Assembly (NCBI GenBank): GCA_963556255.1
Contig: OY744608.1
Span: forward strand, 35,229,599-35,293,598
Direction: 5' to 3'
Length of the DNA: 64,000 nt
Source: Allolobophora icterica
Lineage: Eukaryota; Annelida; Clitellata; Crassiclitellata; Lumbricidae
The notes beneath the pieces were generated by a model that had not been told where the DNA came from, did no database searches, and worked only from the letters and a program-made list of their open reading frames with translations. Made by a program: the position numbers and the translations under genes. Below, one piece after another: positions 32,965-40,770 of this stretch; position 1 is the stretch's first letter; each line of letters begins with the position of its first letter.

Positions 32965-35900
32965 TTATTTATGAATGTATGTGACAACAGCCTTGATCAG
33001 CGTCAACGGCTACGAAAGCATGAGCAATCAGTACTTGGGCGCAGCTGCCAACTACACCTATCGAGATGCTGGTCTCTATGGCAACCGGACATGTGGCTTT
33101 CCGCCGGACGACTCTTTCCACATCTTCCGGTCCGCTGACAATTCCAGTTATCCATGGCCTGGAATGGTCTTCGGACTGACCGTCCTTGCACTGAACGCTT
33201 GGTGCACCAATCAGGTGAGTTGAAAATCTCCACGAGTTACTTCTTCAACGCATGAGACGCTTTACAAGTTTAGGAATATTTTTTCTTTAGTTAGAATGCA
33301 TGTCATTATTTGTTCATGATCGATATCTTCGTATAGAAACAAGTCAACAACAGCTGTATAAACTTCAATTTGCCTACAGTACTATATTATTAACTTTGAT
33401 AAATGGATTGTCGCTTGGACTGGGTTAGCATCGGTTCAGGCGTTTATTTTATACGACCATAATCGTAATTTCAGGATTTATACAGCGCCCAAGTAGGCTA
33501 AGTTGCGGGGAACCAGCTTATCTCAAGCCAAGTTCAGGCCATTGGCAAATCAGGTTACCCTCAGAATCATTTTCCTCATTTGTCTCAGCCTTTCTTACTA
33601 TCATTAGCTAATGGCATATCTATATTAATAAAGCGAGAATTCTGTGTGTGTGTCTGTCTGTCTGTCTGTCTGTTTGACCGGGCTTAACTTCTACAATTTT
33701 GCACCTTTTCACTCGAAACCTTCACTGATGGGTCGGCCTCGGCTTCGGACACCCAGTGGAGGGGTTCGCGGCCCCCGTTTTCACCCCTACCATGGTGAAA
33801 ATGCCCCAAAACTCTACCCACCCGACCGTCCATCACGCAAAACCTCGCCTATTCCACTGCCAAGCGATTCTATTTATGGCGCCGGTATTCCCCAACGTCA
33901 TTAATACTGTGCATAACGACACCGCGGTTCTATTTATGGCGCCGGTATTCCCTAACGTCATTAAAAATGCGCATAAGTTGTTTACTTTCGCACAAAATTT
34001 AATTACGATCGATTCGAAGTATATTCATCGTTTTACAGCAAAATTTTAACACATGTATGTTCAAAGACAAAGATCTAAATTATTTACAGTATATCAAACA
34101 ACCAGTCTGCTTTACTACGGGCGAGGCCGACTACAGACCGGCAGTGAGGGCTAGATTTCTGGCGTTTTCTTTAAGACGCCAACGCCCGGTTCACCCTCTT
34201 CGACTGCAAAGCAGTCAGTCCACGGGAGACTGGGAAGCAGTTTCCCCACAGGTCGCCAGACGCAACAAGGGCCTCCAAGACTGCAAAGCAGTCGCCGCCA
34301 GAGGGCGACTGCGAAGCAGTCAGTCCACGGCAGAGGTCGCTAGATGCCAGAAGGCGTATACAAGACTGGGAAGCAGTCTCCCCCACAGGTCGCCACACGC
34401 CACAAGGGCCTCCAAAGCAGTCGCTGCCACAGGGCGACTGCGAAGCAGTCACTCCACGGCAGAGGTCGCTAGACGCCAGAAGGCGTCTACAAGACTGCGA
34501 AGCAGTCTCCGCCAGAGGTCGCCAGACGCCACAAGGGCCTCCAAGACTGCGAAGCAGTCGCCGAAGGCCGAAGTCGCCAAAGGCGTCTACAAGACTGCGA
34601 AGCAGTCTCCGCCAGACGTCACAAGGGCCTCCAAGACTGCGAAGCAGTCGCCGCCAGAGGGCGACTGCGAAGCAGTCACTCCACGGCAGAGGTCGCTAGA
34701 TGCCACAAGGCGTCTACAAGACTGTGAAGCAGTCTCCGCCACAGGTCGCCAGACGCCACAAGGGCCTCCAACACTGCGAAGCAGTCGCCGCCAGAGGGCG
34801 ACTGCCAACATTGCCAAGCAGTCGTGGTGGTGGTGGTGGTGGTGGTGGTGGTGGTGGTGGTGGTGGTGGTGGTGGTGGTGGTGGTGGTCGTGGTGGTGGT
34901 GGTGGTGGTGGTGGTGGTGGTGGTGTGAAACTTATAACCCCGGGCAACGCCGGGTAATCCAGCTAGTATTCTATAATTGTATTCGACTTAACATTTGTTG
35001 CAATGTCTTAACGGTGTCCAGAAGACAAATCTAGGAAATTTAAAACAGGAACTAGTCTTGCTGGCCAGAGCCGTAATGTAATATAATACTGCTCATGCAA
35101 TGCACATATAAGGCATGAGATATGAAGTAAATCCAAGAAAAGGCCTAGAGAAGTAGCAGGCCTACAAGGCTTATCTAAATACAAAGCCTCTATTTTTATG
35201 CGTATACGCGATAGTTAATAAATATTATTGCTCTACAGAAGCGCTCCTTTGAATATTGTGTGTACTATAGCTGTGCGTGCAGCGTTCTCTTTCGGCCAAG
35301 AACATGTCGCATGCGAAGGCTGGGGTCGTTCTCGCCGCCTACCTCAAGATCACATCGTATCTGTTCTTCATCATCCCTGGAATGTGCAGCAGGGTCCTCT
35401 ACCCACGTAAGATCTCGCCAGACTGAACTGGCGTCTTCGTCACGACTTGAGAGTATCGACGATGAAGGGATCATCACACACACGACTTGTAAAGGGAATG
35501 GGAAGAATGGAAGAATGAGAATATTTTGCAAATTCAAAGTCAGCTAGGGATGGGGAAAATAGATTAACTTAACATAACGCATTGAACGAGTTATGTACTT
35601 CTCGTTAGTTAAGCTTTTTTTAAACTTATTTTTATTCTATTGTGTTAGAGTAATGTTAGACCAACACCTAAATGTTGATGTTAATCACTAATAATAATGA
35701 TAATAATGTGTTCTTTAATTAAGCGCCTGCAACCGCACTGCGCTGTACAGTGAACACACATATAGGCCCTACTAGTCATTTCAAACCGATATGTTTTGTC
35801 AAATAGTTGACCCTAATAAGCGGGAATTCGGTCCTTTTCGTCCGTTTTCCTGACACATTATTTGTACACTGCGTTATAGGATCCTTTATTTCGGGAACAA

Positions 35901-37424
35901 TAAATGAAACGAAAAATAAATCAGGTGAAGCCCCGCTTATTATAGGCTTTTCTATTGTGTAATAACTTTTGCAGCGCCTTTTCAGTTGTTCTAGTGTGAA
36001 GTTAACCTTCAGTACGTAGAGGGGCAGCCTACCAGCCTAACTGTTAATGCCATTGCATCGAAGATTCTTTTGTTGTATGTTTCAGAGGAGGTTGCATGTG
36101 CGGATCCTGTATTGTGCGAACAAATATGTGGCAACAAAGCTGGATGTTATGACATCGCCTATCCTCTGCTCGTACTTAGGATACTGCCCACAGGTATCAT
36201 ACAGTGCATTCTTTTTATTAGGCTCAGTACAGGCCTACACAGCGAACGCCCATCTAGTATAATCTCCGGTCAGAAGCACATCCAGACCACAGACGATGAA
36301 CTGTGAAATCCAGTCAGAGAATAGCGACGTAATCGAGTCCTCGTCAACTTTTGATCGCTCCTGACGTGTATATTTTACTGTACATATATATTTGGACTTA
36401 TTTAGACAAAGTCCAGTATGCGAAATAGAGAAGTTGGTTAATTGGATAAACTGAACATTAATATACTACCGCTCTTGGACAGAAGAGATTTAATTGAAAT
36501 GGAAAGCAAAAGCAATATTCGTGATTTTATGTAGAAATAGGCCTAGTAACTTCGTACAAAATATCATAAGCAGCACTGAAGACAGTGAATTTCATTTCAA
36601 GCGATAGGAGCAAATAATGGGGAAAACGATAGCTGCTTGCATTGTTCAAACTGTGGATAAAAGCATGAAACTATGCGTTGCGTGTATAAGTATAAAATGT
36701 AAATGTTCACCTTTTTATACAGCAACGTATGGCCTCAATAAAGGGATCCAGGATCTAAAGTTCGTAGACGAAGTGACCTTAGGAATAATGTTAATCCGAC
36801 AAGTTCAGTGGAGGGTGCTACAGCAAGATTGGCCACGGACTGAGGCCCTGCGGATTTCAGTATGACTAAATTATGTTAAGATCTTTATGATGTTACATGT
36901 GGGAAAAGGGAAGGGTTGCATACGATAGCCCGAGGTGCGTAACTGATTACCTGAATAATCAAAACCTCATACACATAATTCTATTTTGAATGGAAGGTGT
37001 GCGTGGGCTAATGATGGCCGCGTTGTTGTCTGCGCTGGTCAGTTCACTGACCTCGATCTTCAACAGTTCAAGCACCGTCTTTACGATTGACCTCTGGTCA
37101 CTGTGTCGTCCAATGGCCAAGGAGGCCGAGAAGATGATCGTTGGGCGCCTCTGGATCTTAGTCATGGTCATCATTGGAACACTGTGGATCCCGGTCCTTC
37201 AGATCGTTCAGGGATCGCAGTTCTGGGCCTACTCGCAGTCCATCAGCTCCTTCCTACTACCACCCGTCGTCATGACTTTCCTTTTCGGGATCTTCTGGAA
37301 ACGGGCAACGGAAAAGGCGAGTCCATCTATTCCATTATGAAATACGGACACATTCGAATGCTGTGTCGTGCATTCATACAAACGTACAGTCATACATACA
37401 TACATACATACATACATACATACA

Positions 37425-37457
<33 letters not shown>

Positions 37458-37940
37458 GTACATACTACATACATACATACATATACATACATACATACAT
37501 ATGTATATACATGCTACATACATACATACATTCAGGGCTTTTTTTCAGCCGGAACGCGCCGGTACGGCGTTCCGGCACCTTTTTCAGTTCCTAAAAATAA
37601 TTTATTTATTTTAATAATTAAAACACTAATTTGGTTATTTTAATTTAAATTAAGTGTTTTGAACTGTTTTCAGTGTTTATTGAGACCCCTCCCAACCCCC
37701 AATCCCGTTTTTCTCGTGATTTTAGCCCGCCCATAATTGTTGCGTTCCGGCACCTATTGTTCCGTTCCGGAACCTTTTTTTCTAGAAAAAAAGCACTGCA
37801 TACATTGTGATGCATACATACATACATACATACAATATCATACATACATACATACATACATACATACATACATACATACATACATACATACATACATACA
37901 TACATACATACATACATACATACATACATACATACATACA

Positions 37941-37971
<31 letters not shown>

Positions 37972-40289
37972 GTAGGTGGCTGGTCTTGTTGGTGGGCACA
38001 TCGATATGTATCAAACAGCTTTTTATTTCAGTCTCAAATCAACCGGATTGGCAATCGTTGACCTCCTCTGCTTGTGGAGATATACAGGTGCCGCGCTTCC
38101 TTATATCACCTCGAGCTGCACACACACAATATTAGATATTGGTGTATTGTACATAATTATGTTTGTTATATGTTTTCAATTGCTTAGGGTGCATTCTGGG
38201 GTATGATGGCAGGCCTGGCCGTTGGCATAGTTCGCATGGGGTTGGAGTGGTCTCGGGTGGCGCCCCCCTGTGGCAGCACTGAAACGAACACAACTTTTCT
38301 TGTCGTGTCAAATGTCAACTATCTCCATTTTGCCATAATCCTCTCGGGAGTGTCCAGCTTCGTAATCGTCGTCGTCAGCCTCCTCACTCCTCCAAGATCA
38401 GAAAACAAGGTGATTCAACATTTAATCTTTAATATGAACGGATCTGATTCATTTAGATCTGATCTAATTCAGTCCGATCCGATCCGTTCCCCATCTATTC
38501 TAATACAATCTGGAGCGCCTCTGAGTAGTTCTCGTGAAAAGACGCTATATAAATCCATGAATGAGTGAATCTAATCCGAAGTTATGGTCTGCAGTGTCAG
38601 ACGCTACTCTCATTATATTTTATTTCCAACAGACCTATTAGCATCAATTATTCTCAGCCACAGAAATCTGGGATGAGCCGCAGAACAACAGTCTCTGTGA
38701 ATTATTGGTCTTTGTGGGGTCTCACTGCAAAGGTGGCCCGACTCCATATATACAACAGAATCTGCTGCGCCAATAGCTTTTATATAAACGTAAGTGTAGA
38801 TATGTGGATGTCACTCAGATCCATTCCAGGCGTTTTAATTGAGTACACAAACGAACATAACTGCAGATAGGCATTGAAAAGCGGTGCCAGAAAGGACGCA
38901 GCTCAAGATGGTGGATCATTGTTTAAAAATGTCAGACTTTAGGTCATTGAATAGCAAATTTTATTTCATTATACAAATAGCATGTATTTTACTTTCACCT
39001 GGTCTTAATGCTATTGGCTAAGTAAGTAGGCCTAGAGTTTGTTTAGGCCTGATCTTGAAACCAGCTAATCTGTTAGATAGCCGTCTTACAGCGATTTTTT
39101 TAGGTTCTTAAACGGGCTATATAAGTATTCAGATGCATACATACTTACAAATGTTTAGTGTGCTATATGGTGTAATTCATTTTGTATGGATTCAGTGGAG
39201 AACTTAAAGTATAGCCATACAAACCAAACATGTTGGTATTTTAGTCAAACAGCACTTATGCCTACAATGTACATACGTACAAAGGGAAATGCAATTAATG
39301 CGATGGTGACGACAAATATAATAATAATGATGACAACTATGATAATTACTATATATCGCGATTGATGGATCAATGTAACGACTAAGGCGACGTAGTAGGC
39401 GATGGTCATGACAGTCGTTATTTAATTGTTATTAGCTTCGACGCGTCACTTGGTGGACAAAAGATGTGAAGGAATTTCCCGATGCATCGGATGGTGAGAC
39501 TGAAGTGGAGATGAATGAAGAGAAATCGTCGGACTACGATGGGACTTCAAGGGATGGCTACGAGGGTAAGGGTAAGGCTCAAGAACCATCATCGTCTATA
39601 ATACTTTAGTAATCTTACACTACCTATCTTTACCGCTTTCTGAAACTTCAACTTTTAAAGCACAGTTTGCGCATCAGTGACAAATGATTACGACTTGGTT
39701 CAAAAACCATCACCACTATATGCCTATAATTATTATGCCCACATGCGTGTGTATGTGTACACGTATTAAACAGGCCCGCAGACGTTGAAATTTTAGTATG
39801 AACTAATAATTGTGGGGCACGGTGGTGTAGCGGTATGTTCGGTGCCTTGTAACCGGAGGGTCGCAGGTTCGAATTTATATACCTCAAGCCACTGCGTAGT
39901 GACTTTGGACAAGTTGCTCACCTACAGTTGTCCAGCGCTCGTGATTAGGCTGGTGTCCTGCGCTTGGCCTTCGAGTGGCGCTCTAGAAGTTTGGAGATTA
40001 CGATTACGACGATTAATTTTAATCCTTGTGGCGAAGACACAACTTTTTCTGTGCAAAAATGGCATTTTACCCAGGTAAATCTTCGTCTCGGGTGAAGAAC
40101 TTCTGCATGAAGTGGTTCTGCGGCGTGGATAAGGAGGAGGAGAAGGTGGTGCTGACTGTAGAGGAGAGAAGGCAACTGGCACTCGCAGTGACTAACATCG
40201 GAGAAGATCCCTTCTGGAAGAAGTTCATGGACATCAATGGACTCATCTGCGCCACGGCATGCTTCTTCCTTCACGGATTCTGGGCTTAA
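18740..40289 (+). CDS. SLC5-family Na+/sugar cotransporter (SGLT-like), 14 exons, complete
   Basis: Joining 14 exons gives 1965 nt with consistent phases and a 654-residue protein. SLC5 proteins are plasma-membrane symporters using the sodium gradient to import sugars or related solutes through a LeuT-type fold of about 14 helices. Seen directly: [12 protein letters not shown], then [11 protein letters not shown] in helix 1; [79 protein letters not shown]; a C-terminus ending HGFWA. Na2-site Ser392 and Ser393 of human SGLT1 are present as S375 and S376. Sugar-site Asn78, Glu102, Trp291, Lys321 and Gln457 are kept (N60, E84, W274, K304, Q440). His83, Thr287 and Tyr290 are replaced by M65, A270 and A273. 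Family certain; substrate and paralogue (SLC5A1/2/4/9/10/11 group) uncertain. Two introns are GC-AG. Confidence 0.95.
19300..19490 (+). repeat. LINE 3' end and (AATTAC)n tail in intron 1
   Basis: A decayed [24 protein letters not shown] reading (LINE C-terminus) precedes GTGGCGCTATATAAG and an (AATTAC)n tail. The reverse of the same tail is at 63333-63372. Confidence 0.5.
19695..19766 (+). CDS. SGLT-like exon 2 (residues 28-51)
   Basis: Preceded by TATTCTAG and followed by GTAAGT. It encodes [20 protein letters not shown] and HWIP; G-Y-F-L-A-G-R is the SLC5 signature after helix 0. Confidence 0.95.
19806..19875 (+). repeat. 24-bp tandem repeat, three copies
   Basis: CTCAGTTTTAACCGGATGTT occurs three times at 24-base spacing in intron 2. 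Confidence 0.85.
20119..20185 (+). repeat. tRNA-Asn-derived sequence (SINE head or tRNA pseudogene)
   Basis: TTAGTTTAATGGTTAGC resembles the A box. CTGTTAA in a GGAC...ACCGA context matches an Asn (GTT) anticodon loop, and GGGGTTCAATTCGCC is a near B box. The 3' acceptor strand does not pair well with the 5' end, so it is not a working tRNA. It lies in intron 2, same strand as the gene. Confidence 0.55.
20379..20495 (+). repeat. (CTT)n(CTC)n tract upstream of exon 3
   Basis: An almost pure pyrimidine run on the sense strand, ending 33 bases before the exon 3 acceptor. It may act as an oversized polypyrimidine tract. Confidence 0.9.
20529..20633 (+). CDS. SGLT-like exon 3 (residues 52-86)
   Basis: Acceptor CTGTAACAG, donor GTACGT. 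Encodes helix 1: [20 protein letters not shown] then [16 protein letters not shown]60 and E84 align to SGLT1 Asn78 and Glu102. The SGLT1 segment S-G-H (81-83) is A-P-M here, removing the sugar-contacting His. Confidence 0.95.
20634..21435. other. intron 3
   Basis: Contains a purine/pyrimidine-mixed palindromic CCCATATG-rich stretch near 20705-20760 and a TAGGCCTA at 21081. No transposon boundaries defined. Confidence 0.4.
21436..21495 (+). CDS. SGLT-like exon 4 (residues 87-106)
   Basis: Acceptor TTGCAG, donor GTAAGT. Encodes [20 protein letters not shown], corresponding to the helix 2 segment that ends G-W-L-F-x-P-x-Y in SGLTs. Confidence 0.95.
21534..21625 (-). repeat. SINE 3' fragment in intron 4
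   Basis: AATCGTAATCGTAATCGTAA followed by TCTAAAGCGCTACTC and TTCACGAGCGCTG is the reverse of the SINE 3' half at 39900-40010. Confidence 0.65.
22350..23516. mobile_element. hAT-like element, 1167 bp, in intron 4
   Basis: Ends CTGTGGCGTAGCTA and, read inward on the other strand, CAGTGGCATAGCTA. Flanking octamers GATCTACT (22342-22349) and GATCTACG (23517-23524) agree at 7 of 8 bases, a hAT-sized duplication. Repeated blocks such as GTTGATGACCTTTTTTTAG and CATTCGTCC at 22520-22700 resemble those inside the MITE at 139-397. No transposase recognised, so it is non-autonomous. Confidence 0.7.
24509..25417. mobile_element. hAT-type element nested in the Mutator-like element
   Basis: Perfect 13-bp inverted ends (CAGTCTTGTTGTC at 24509-24521, complement at 25405-25417) are flanked by the exact octamer CCTATATG at 24501-24508 and 25418-25425. 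Just inside each end is a minisatellite with a 33-bp unit made of CAAGAC steps and CCTTGAACCT (about 24530-24695 and 25222-25357). The unique middle carries no recognisable protein. Younger than its host element because it interrupts it. Confidence 0.85.
25537..26884. repeat. copies of a CAACTCTGTTACC motif in the Mutator-like element
   Basis: GTCATACTCTGTTACC and GTCATACCCTGTTACC at 25537-25568, reversed copies at about 25575 and 25596, GTCAACTCTGTTACC at 26511 and 26531, and reversed GGTAACAGGGTTGAC at 26870. One more lies left of the nested element at 24466. Likely protein-binding sites of the element; function not known. Confidence 0.7.
27125..27322 (+). pseudogene. FLYWCH-like zinc-finger remnant
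   Basis: One frame reads ...[20 protein letters not shown] then [11 protein letters not shown], ending in a stop at 27320-27322. The G-x-L-x-E-I-x-x-H-x-H-A-P-D pattern matches the end of FLYWCH fingers, which commonly accompany Mutator-like transposases. The F-L-Y-W-C part is not clear, so this is a fragment. Confidence 0.5.
27575..27679 (+). CDS. SGLT-like exon 5 (residues 107-141)
   Basis: Acceptor ATCATAG, donor GTAAGT. Encodes [20 protein letters not shown] and [18 protein letters not shown]-x-Y-L...R-x-G-G-x-R-I is the SLC5 loop and helix 3. It begins only 174 bases after the transposon ends. Confidence 0.95.
28005..28110 (+). CDS. SGLT-like exon 6 (residues 142-176 plus one base)
   Basis: Encodes [20 protein letters not shown] and [15 protein letters not shown]. 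The exon ends ATCG and the intron begins GCAAGT. Phase 1 is required to reach [10 protein letters not shown] in the next exon, so a GC donor is used. Confidence 0.92.
28439..28797. mobile_element. hAT-type MITE, 359 bp, with an offset target duplication
   Basis: Perfect inverted ends CAGTGCCGGATTT at 28439 and complement ending at 28797. GATATTTA follows the right end (28798-28805). The same octamer occurs on the left at 28425-28432, separated from the element by GGCCTA, which together with the preceding TA forms a TAGGCCTA palindrome. No coding content. Confidence 0.65.
29178..29474. mobile_element. GGGCGTCCG-type MITE, copy 1
   Basis: Ends GGGCATCTGGAGG and, reversed, GGGCGTCCGCAGG. Flanks TGTGCATGCAT (29167-29177) and TGTGCAAGCAG (29478-29488) match at 9 of 11. 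Interior includes CAGTCCCAACACGATTTT and CTATGCAAAAACGTCATT, shared with the copy at 51902. Confidence 0.7.
30188..30268 (+). CDS. SGLT-like exon 7 (residues 177-203 plus one base)
   Basis: Completes the split Gly, then [20 protein letters not shown] and TTVAVF. I-W/Y-T-D-T-x-Q-T is an SLC5 signature. Donor GTAAAT; the last base joins CC of exon 8 to make Ala. Confidence 0.95.
30430..30489 (+). repeat. (GT)n microsatellite
   Basis: About 30 uninterrupted GT units in intron 7, abutting MITE copy 2. Confidence 0.97.
30497..30663. mobile_element. GGGCGTCCG-type MITE, copy 2
   Basis: Ends GGGCGTTCGGAAAGGG and, reversed, GGGCGTCCGCAGG. Exact 11-mer TGTGAATGTAT at 30486-30496 and 30664-30674. Shorter than copies 1 and 3, sharing CTGTGTTCATGAATAGC with copy 1. 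Confidence 0.75.
30675..31440. other. intron 7 middle, unassigned
   Basis: ATATTTATATAGCGCCATTT at 30678 looks like a reversed LINE tail. The rest is unremarkable. Confidence 0.35.
31543..31780. mobile_element. hAT-type MITE, 238 bp, in intron 7
   Basis: Ends CATGGGCGGCGATC and, reversed, CAGTGGCGGCGATC. Exact octamer GTACGATC flanks at 31535-31542 and 31781-31788. Interior has two copies of CTTTTTTGACCAG near the right end. Confidence 0.85.
31893..32645 (+). repeat. 750-bp (CTT)n/(CTC)n polypyrimidine array
   Basis: Alternating blocks of CTT, CTCCTT and CTC units with rare interruptions. It ends about 345 bases before exon 8 of the transporter. It gives spurious Arg-, Leu-, Phe/Ser- and Glu/Gly-rich frames. 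Mirror-symmetric polypurine/polypyrimidine DNA of this kind can form triplexes. Confidence 0.97.
32763..32825 (+). repeat. LINE/SINE 3' tail in intron 7
   Basis: GAGTGGCGCTATATAAATTT followed by ATAATTACAATTAAAATTAC. Confidence 0.55.
32921..32962. repeat. (AT)n microsatellite next to exon 8
   Basis: About 20 AT units ending 28 bases before the exon 8 acceptor. The acceptor therefore lacks a normal polypyrimidine tract. Confidence 0.95.
32991..33214 (+). CDS. SGLT-like exon 8 (residues 204-278)
   Basis: Acceptor GTGACAACAG, donor GTGAGT. Encodes [20 protein letters not shown], an extracellular loop with three N-glycosylation sequons (NYT, NRT, NSS), [13 protein letters not shown], then [20 protein letters not shown] and Q. 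In SGLT1 the last part is L-T-L-W-Y-W-C-T-D-Q; here T287, W289, Y290 and D294 are A, N, A and N. Confidence 0.97.
33455..33560 (-). repeat. LINE 3' tail fragment in intron 8
   Basis: AATCGTAATTTCAGGATTTA then ACAGCGCCCAA and TTGCGGGGAACCAGCTTAT. It matches the minus-strand LINE tail at 46728. Confidence 0.55.
34205..34824 (+). repeat. palindrome-rich minisatellite inside the Helitron
   Basis: Shuffled modules of GACTGCGAAGCAGTC, CCGCCAGAGG, CAGACGCCACAAGGGCCTCC and AGGCGTCTACAA. GACTGC-GAA-GCAGTC is a perfect 6-bp-stem hairpin repeated about ten times. The open frame through it is a by-product. Confidence 0.85.
34825..34924 (+). repeat. (GGT)n tract
   Basis: About 33 TGG/GGT units with one CGT interruption near the Helitron 3' end. 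Confidence 0.97.
35271..35406 (+). CDS. SGLT-like exon 9 (residues 279-323 plus one base)
   Basis: Acceptor TACTATAG, donor GTAAGA. Encodes [18 protein letters not shown], then helices up to [17 protein letters not shown]-x-L-S-A-K-N-x-x-H-x-K is an SLC5 signature. K304 corresponds to SGLT1 Lys321. Confidence 0.97.
35407..36085. other. intron 9
   Basis: AT-rich, with a short AAT run and no recognised element. Confidence 0.5.
36086..36193 (+). CDS. SGLT-like exon 10 (residues 324-359 plus one base)
   Basis: Acceptor TGTTTCAG, donor GTATCA. Encodes [20 protein letters not shown] then [16 protein letters not shown]. The cysteine pattern and D-I-A-Y-P match the SGLT loop. Confidence 0.97.
36194..36996. 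other. intron 10
   Basis: No transposon or gene recognised. A TAGGCCTA occurs near 36538. Confidence 0.45.
36997..37316 (+). CDS. SGLT-like exon 11 (residues 360-466)
   Basis: Acceptor GAATGGAAG. Encodes [20 protein letters not shown], then [13 protein letters not shown] and helices up to [12 protein letters not shown]375 and S376 align with the SGLT1 Na2-site serines, Q440 with sugar-binding Gln457, and A437 replaces Asp454. The exon ends AAG and the intron begins GCGAGT, a second GC donor. Confidence 0.95.
37388..37530 (+). repeat. (CATA)n microsatellite
   Basis: Tetranucleotide run with a few TGTA interruptions, split from the run at 37811 by the MITE. Confidence 0.95.
37533..37798. mobile_element. 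hAT-type MITE, 266 bp, inside the CATA repeat
   Basis: Ends CAGGGCTTTTTTTC and, reversed, CAGTGCTTTTTTTC. CATACATT flanks exactly at 37525-37532 and 37799-37806, although the repeat context makes this less striking. GTTCCGGCACC occurs near both ends. A related truncated copy lies at 59275-59475. Confidence 0.75.
37811..37971 (+). repeat. (CATA)n microsatellite, right part
   Basis: About 38 units, with one ATCA interruption. Confidence 0.97.
38188..38409 (+). CDS. SGLT-like exon 12 (residues 467-540)
   Basis: Acceptor TGCTTAG, donor GTGATT. Encodes [20 protein letters not shown], a P-P-C-G loop, then [20 protein letters not shown] and [12 protein letters not shown]. Confidence 0.97.
38410..39435. 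other. intron 12
   Basis: Holds an L2-like tail at 38505-38570 (GAGCGCCTCTGAGTAG, GACGCTATATAAAT, ATGAATGAGTGAAT) and otherwise unassigned sequence. Confidence 0.45.
39436..39565 (+). CDS. SGLT-like exon 13 (residues 541-583 plus one base)
   Basis: Acceptor GTTATTAG, donor GTAAGG. Encodes [14 protein letters not shown], matching L-x-R-L-T-x-W-T in SGLTs, then a Glu/Asp-rich cytoplasmic linker ([18 protein letters not shown]). Confidence 0.92.
39812..40017 (+). mobile_element. tRNA-derived SINE, full length, in intron 13
   Basis: Head GGGGCACGGTGGTGTAGCGG (A-box-like) and GCAGGTTCGAATTTATA (B-box-like), body with GACAAGTTGCTCACC and AGCGCTCGTGATTAGGCTGG, tail GTGGCGCTCTAGAAGTTTGG and a GATTACGATTAC repeat. 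It ends about 57 bases before exon 14. Reversed copies lie at 62258-62465 (full), 49521 and 21534 (partial). Confidence 0.8.
40075..40289 (+). CDS. SGLT-like exon 14 (residues 584-654, stop)
   Basis: Acceptor TTTACCCAG. Encodes a linker with [19 protein letters not shown], then [20 protein letters not shown] and FLHGFWA, stop TAA. P-x-W...x-x-N-G and the terminal H-x-F/Y-x-A match the last helix of SGLTs. Confidence 0.95.
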
Positions 40290-40599
40290 GTGACCTTTCC
40301 ACTTGACCTTTTCACCAGACGCATTGTTGGGTGTTTGATCTTCGTAATATCGCTTATGGGTCTACACTCGGAGATACAGAGAGGTGCTTTATATGCATCT
40401 TCAGATATAATTCGCTAAAACTAGGCTAATCGACTTCAGGAGGTGCACTGAACCAAACGACGGTCACCGAATTAGGTATGAGGCCTGCTATATTTAGGCT
40501 ATAAGGGAGATGTAGGAGTATACGGGTCACCACTTTACACTCTAACTCCTAAACATAGATTTCAAAATAACCGAAAAACAAAAAGAATCAGGCCAAGCT
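40290..40599 (+). other. presumed 3'-UTR and downstream flank
   Basis: No AATAAA is seen close downstream of the stop, so the polyadenylation site is not assigned. Confidence 0.4.
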
Positions 40600-40770
40600 A
40601 TTATTATTTTATTATTATCATCATCATTTTTACCCATGCAGGTATATATGACCTCTGAGGAGTTGAAAATCATCAAGAAATTCTGAGATGGTTAACACTT
40701 GGCAAGATCCGGTGGAGCAACATTAAGTGCCTTGGAAGGCAATGGCGTTAAAGCGTTGGATTGTGGTTTG
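40600..40770 (-). pseudogene. RLE-type LINE 3' end copy
   Basis: On the minus strand CACAATCCAACGCTTTAACG and CCATTGCCTTCCAAGG match the plus-strand copies at 8105 and 48375 (reading T-I-Q-R-F-N-A-I-A-F). A CCTCAGAGG-type end and an AAT/ATG tail follow. Confidence 0.6.

Larger units (their letters stand above)
33619..34966 (+). mobile_element. non-autonomous Helitron, 1348 bp, in intron 8
   Basis: Starts TCTATATTAATAAAGCGAG after host A (33618) and ends CAGCTAG before host T (34967). Just before the end is a hairpin, CCCGG at 34939-34943 pairing with CCGGG at 34950-34954. These are the hallmarks of Helitrons, rolling-circle elements inserting between A and T. A GTGTGTGTGTCTGTCTG run follows the 5' end, as in many animal Helitrons. 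The interior has a palindrome-rich minisatellite and a GGT tract. It has no Rep/helicase, so it relies on another element. Confidence 0.8.
37317..38187 (+). other. intron 11, GC-AG type
   Basis: Donor AAG|GCGAGT and acceptor TTGCTTAG. Phase 0 is needed to join TEK to GAFWGMM. A downstream GT would break the frame. Contains CATA repeats and a MITE. Confidence 0.8.

Noticed and set aside
34057..35034. 325-residue plus-strand frame inside the Helitron
   Set aside because: It runs through a minisatellite and a GGT tract with no recognisable domain and ends in intron sequence.
37317..37325. GT donor at 37320-37321 for intron 11
   Set aside because: It would join phase 1 to a phase-0 acceptor and lose G-A-F-W-G-M-M.
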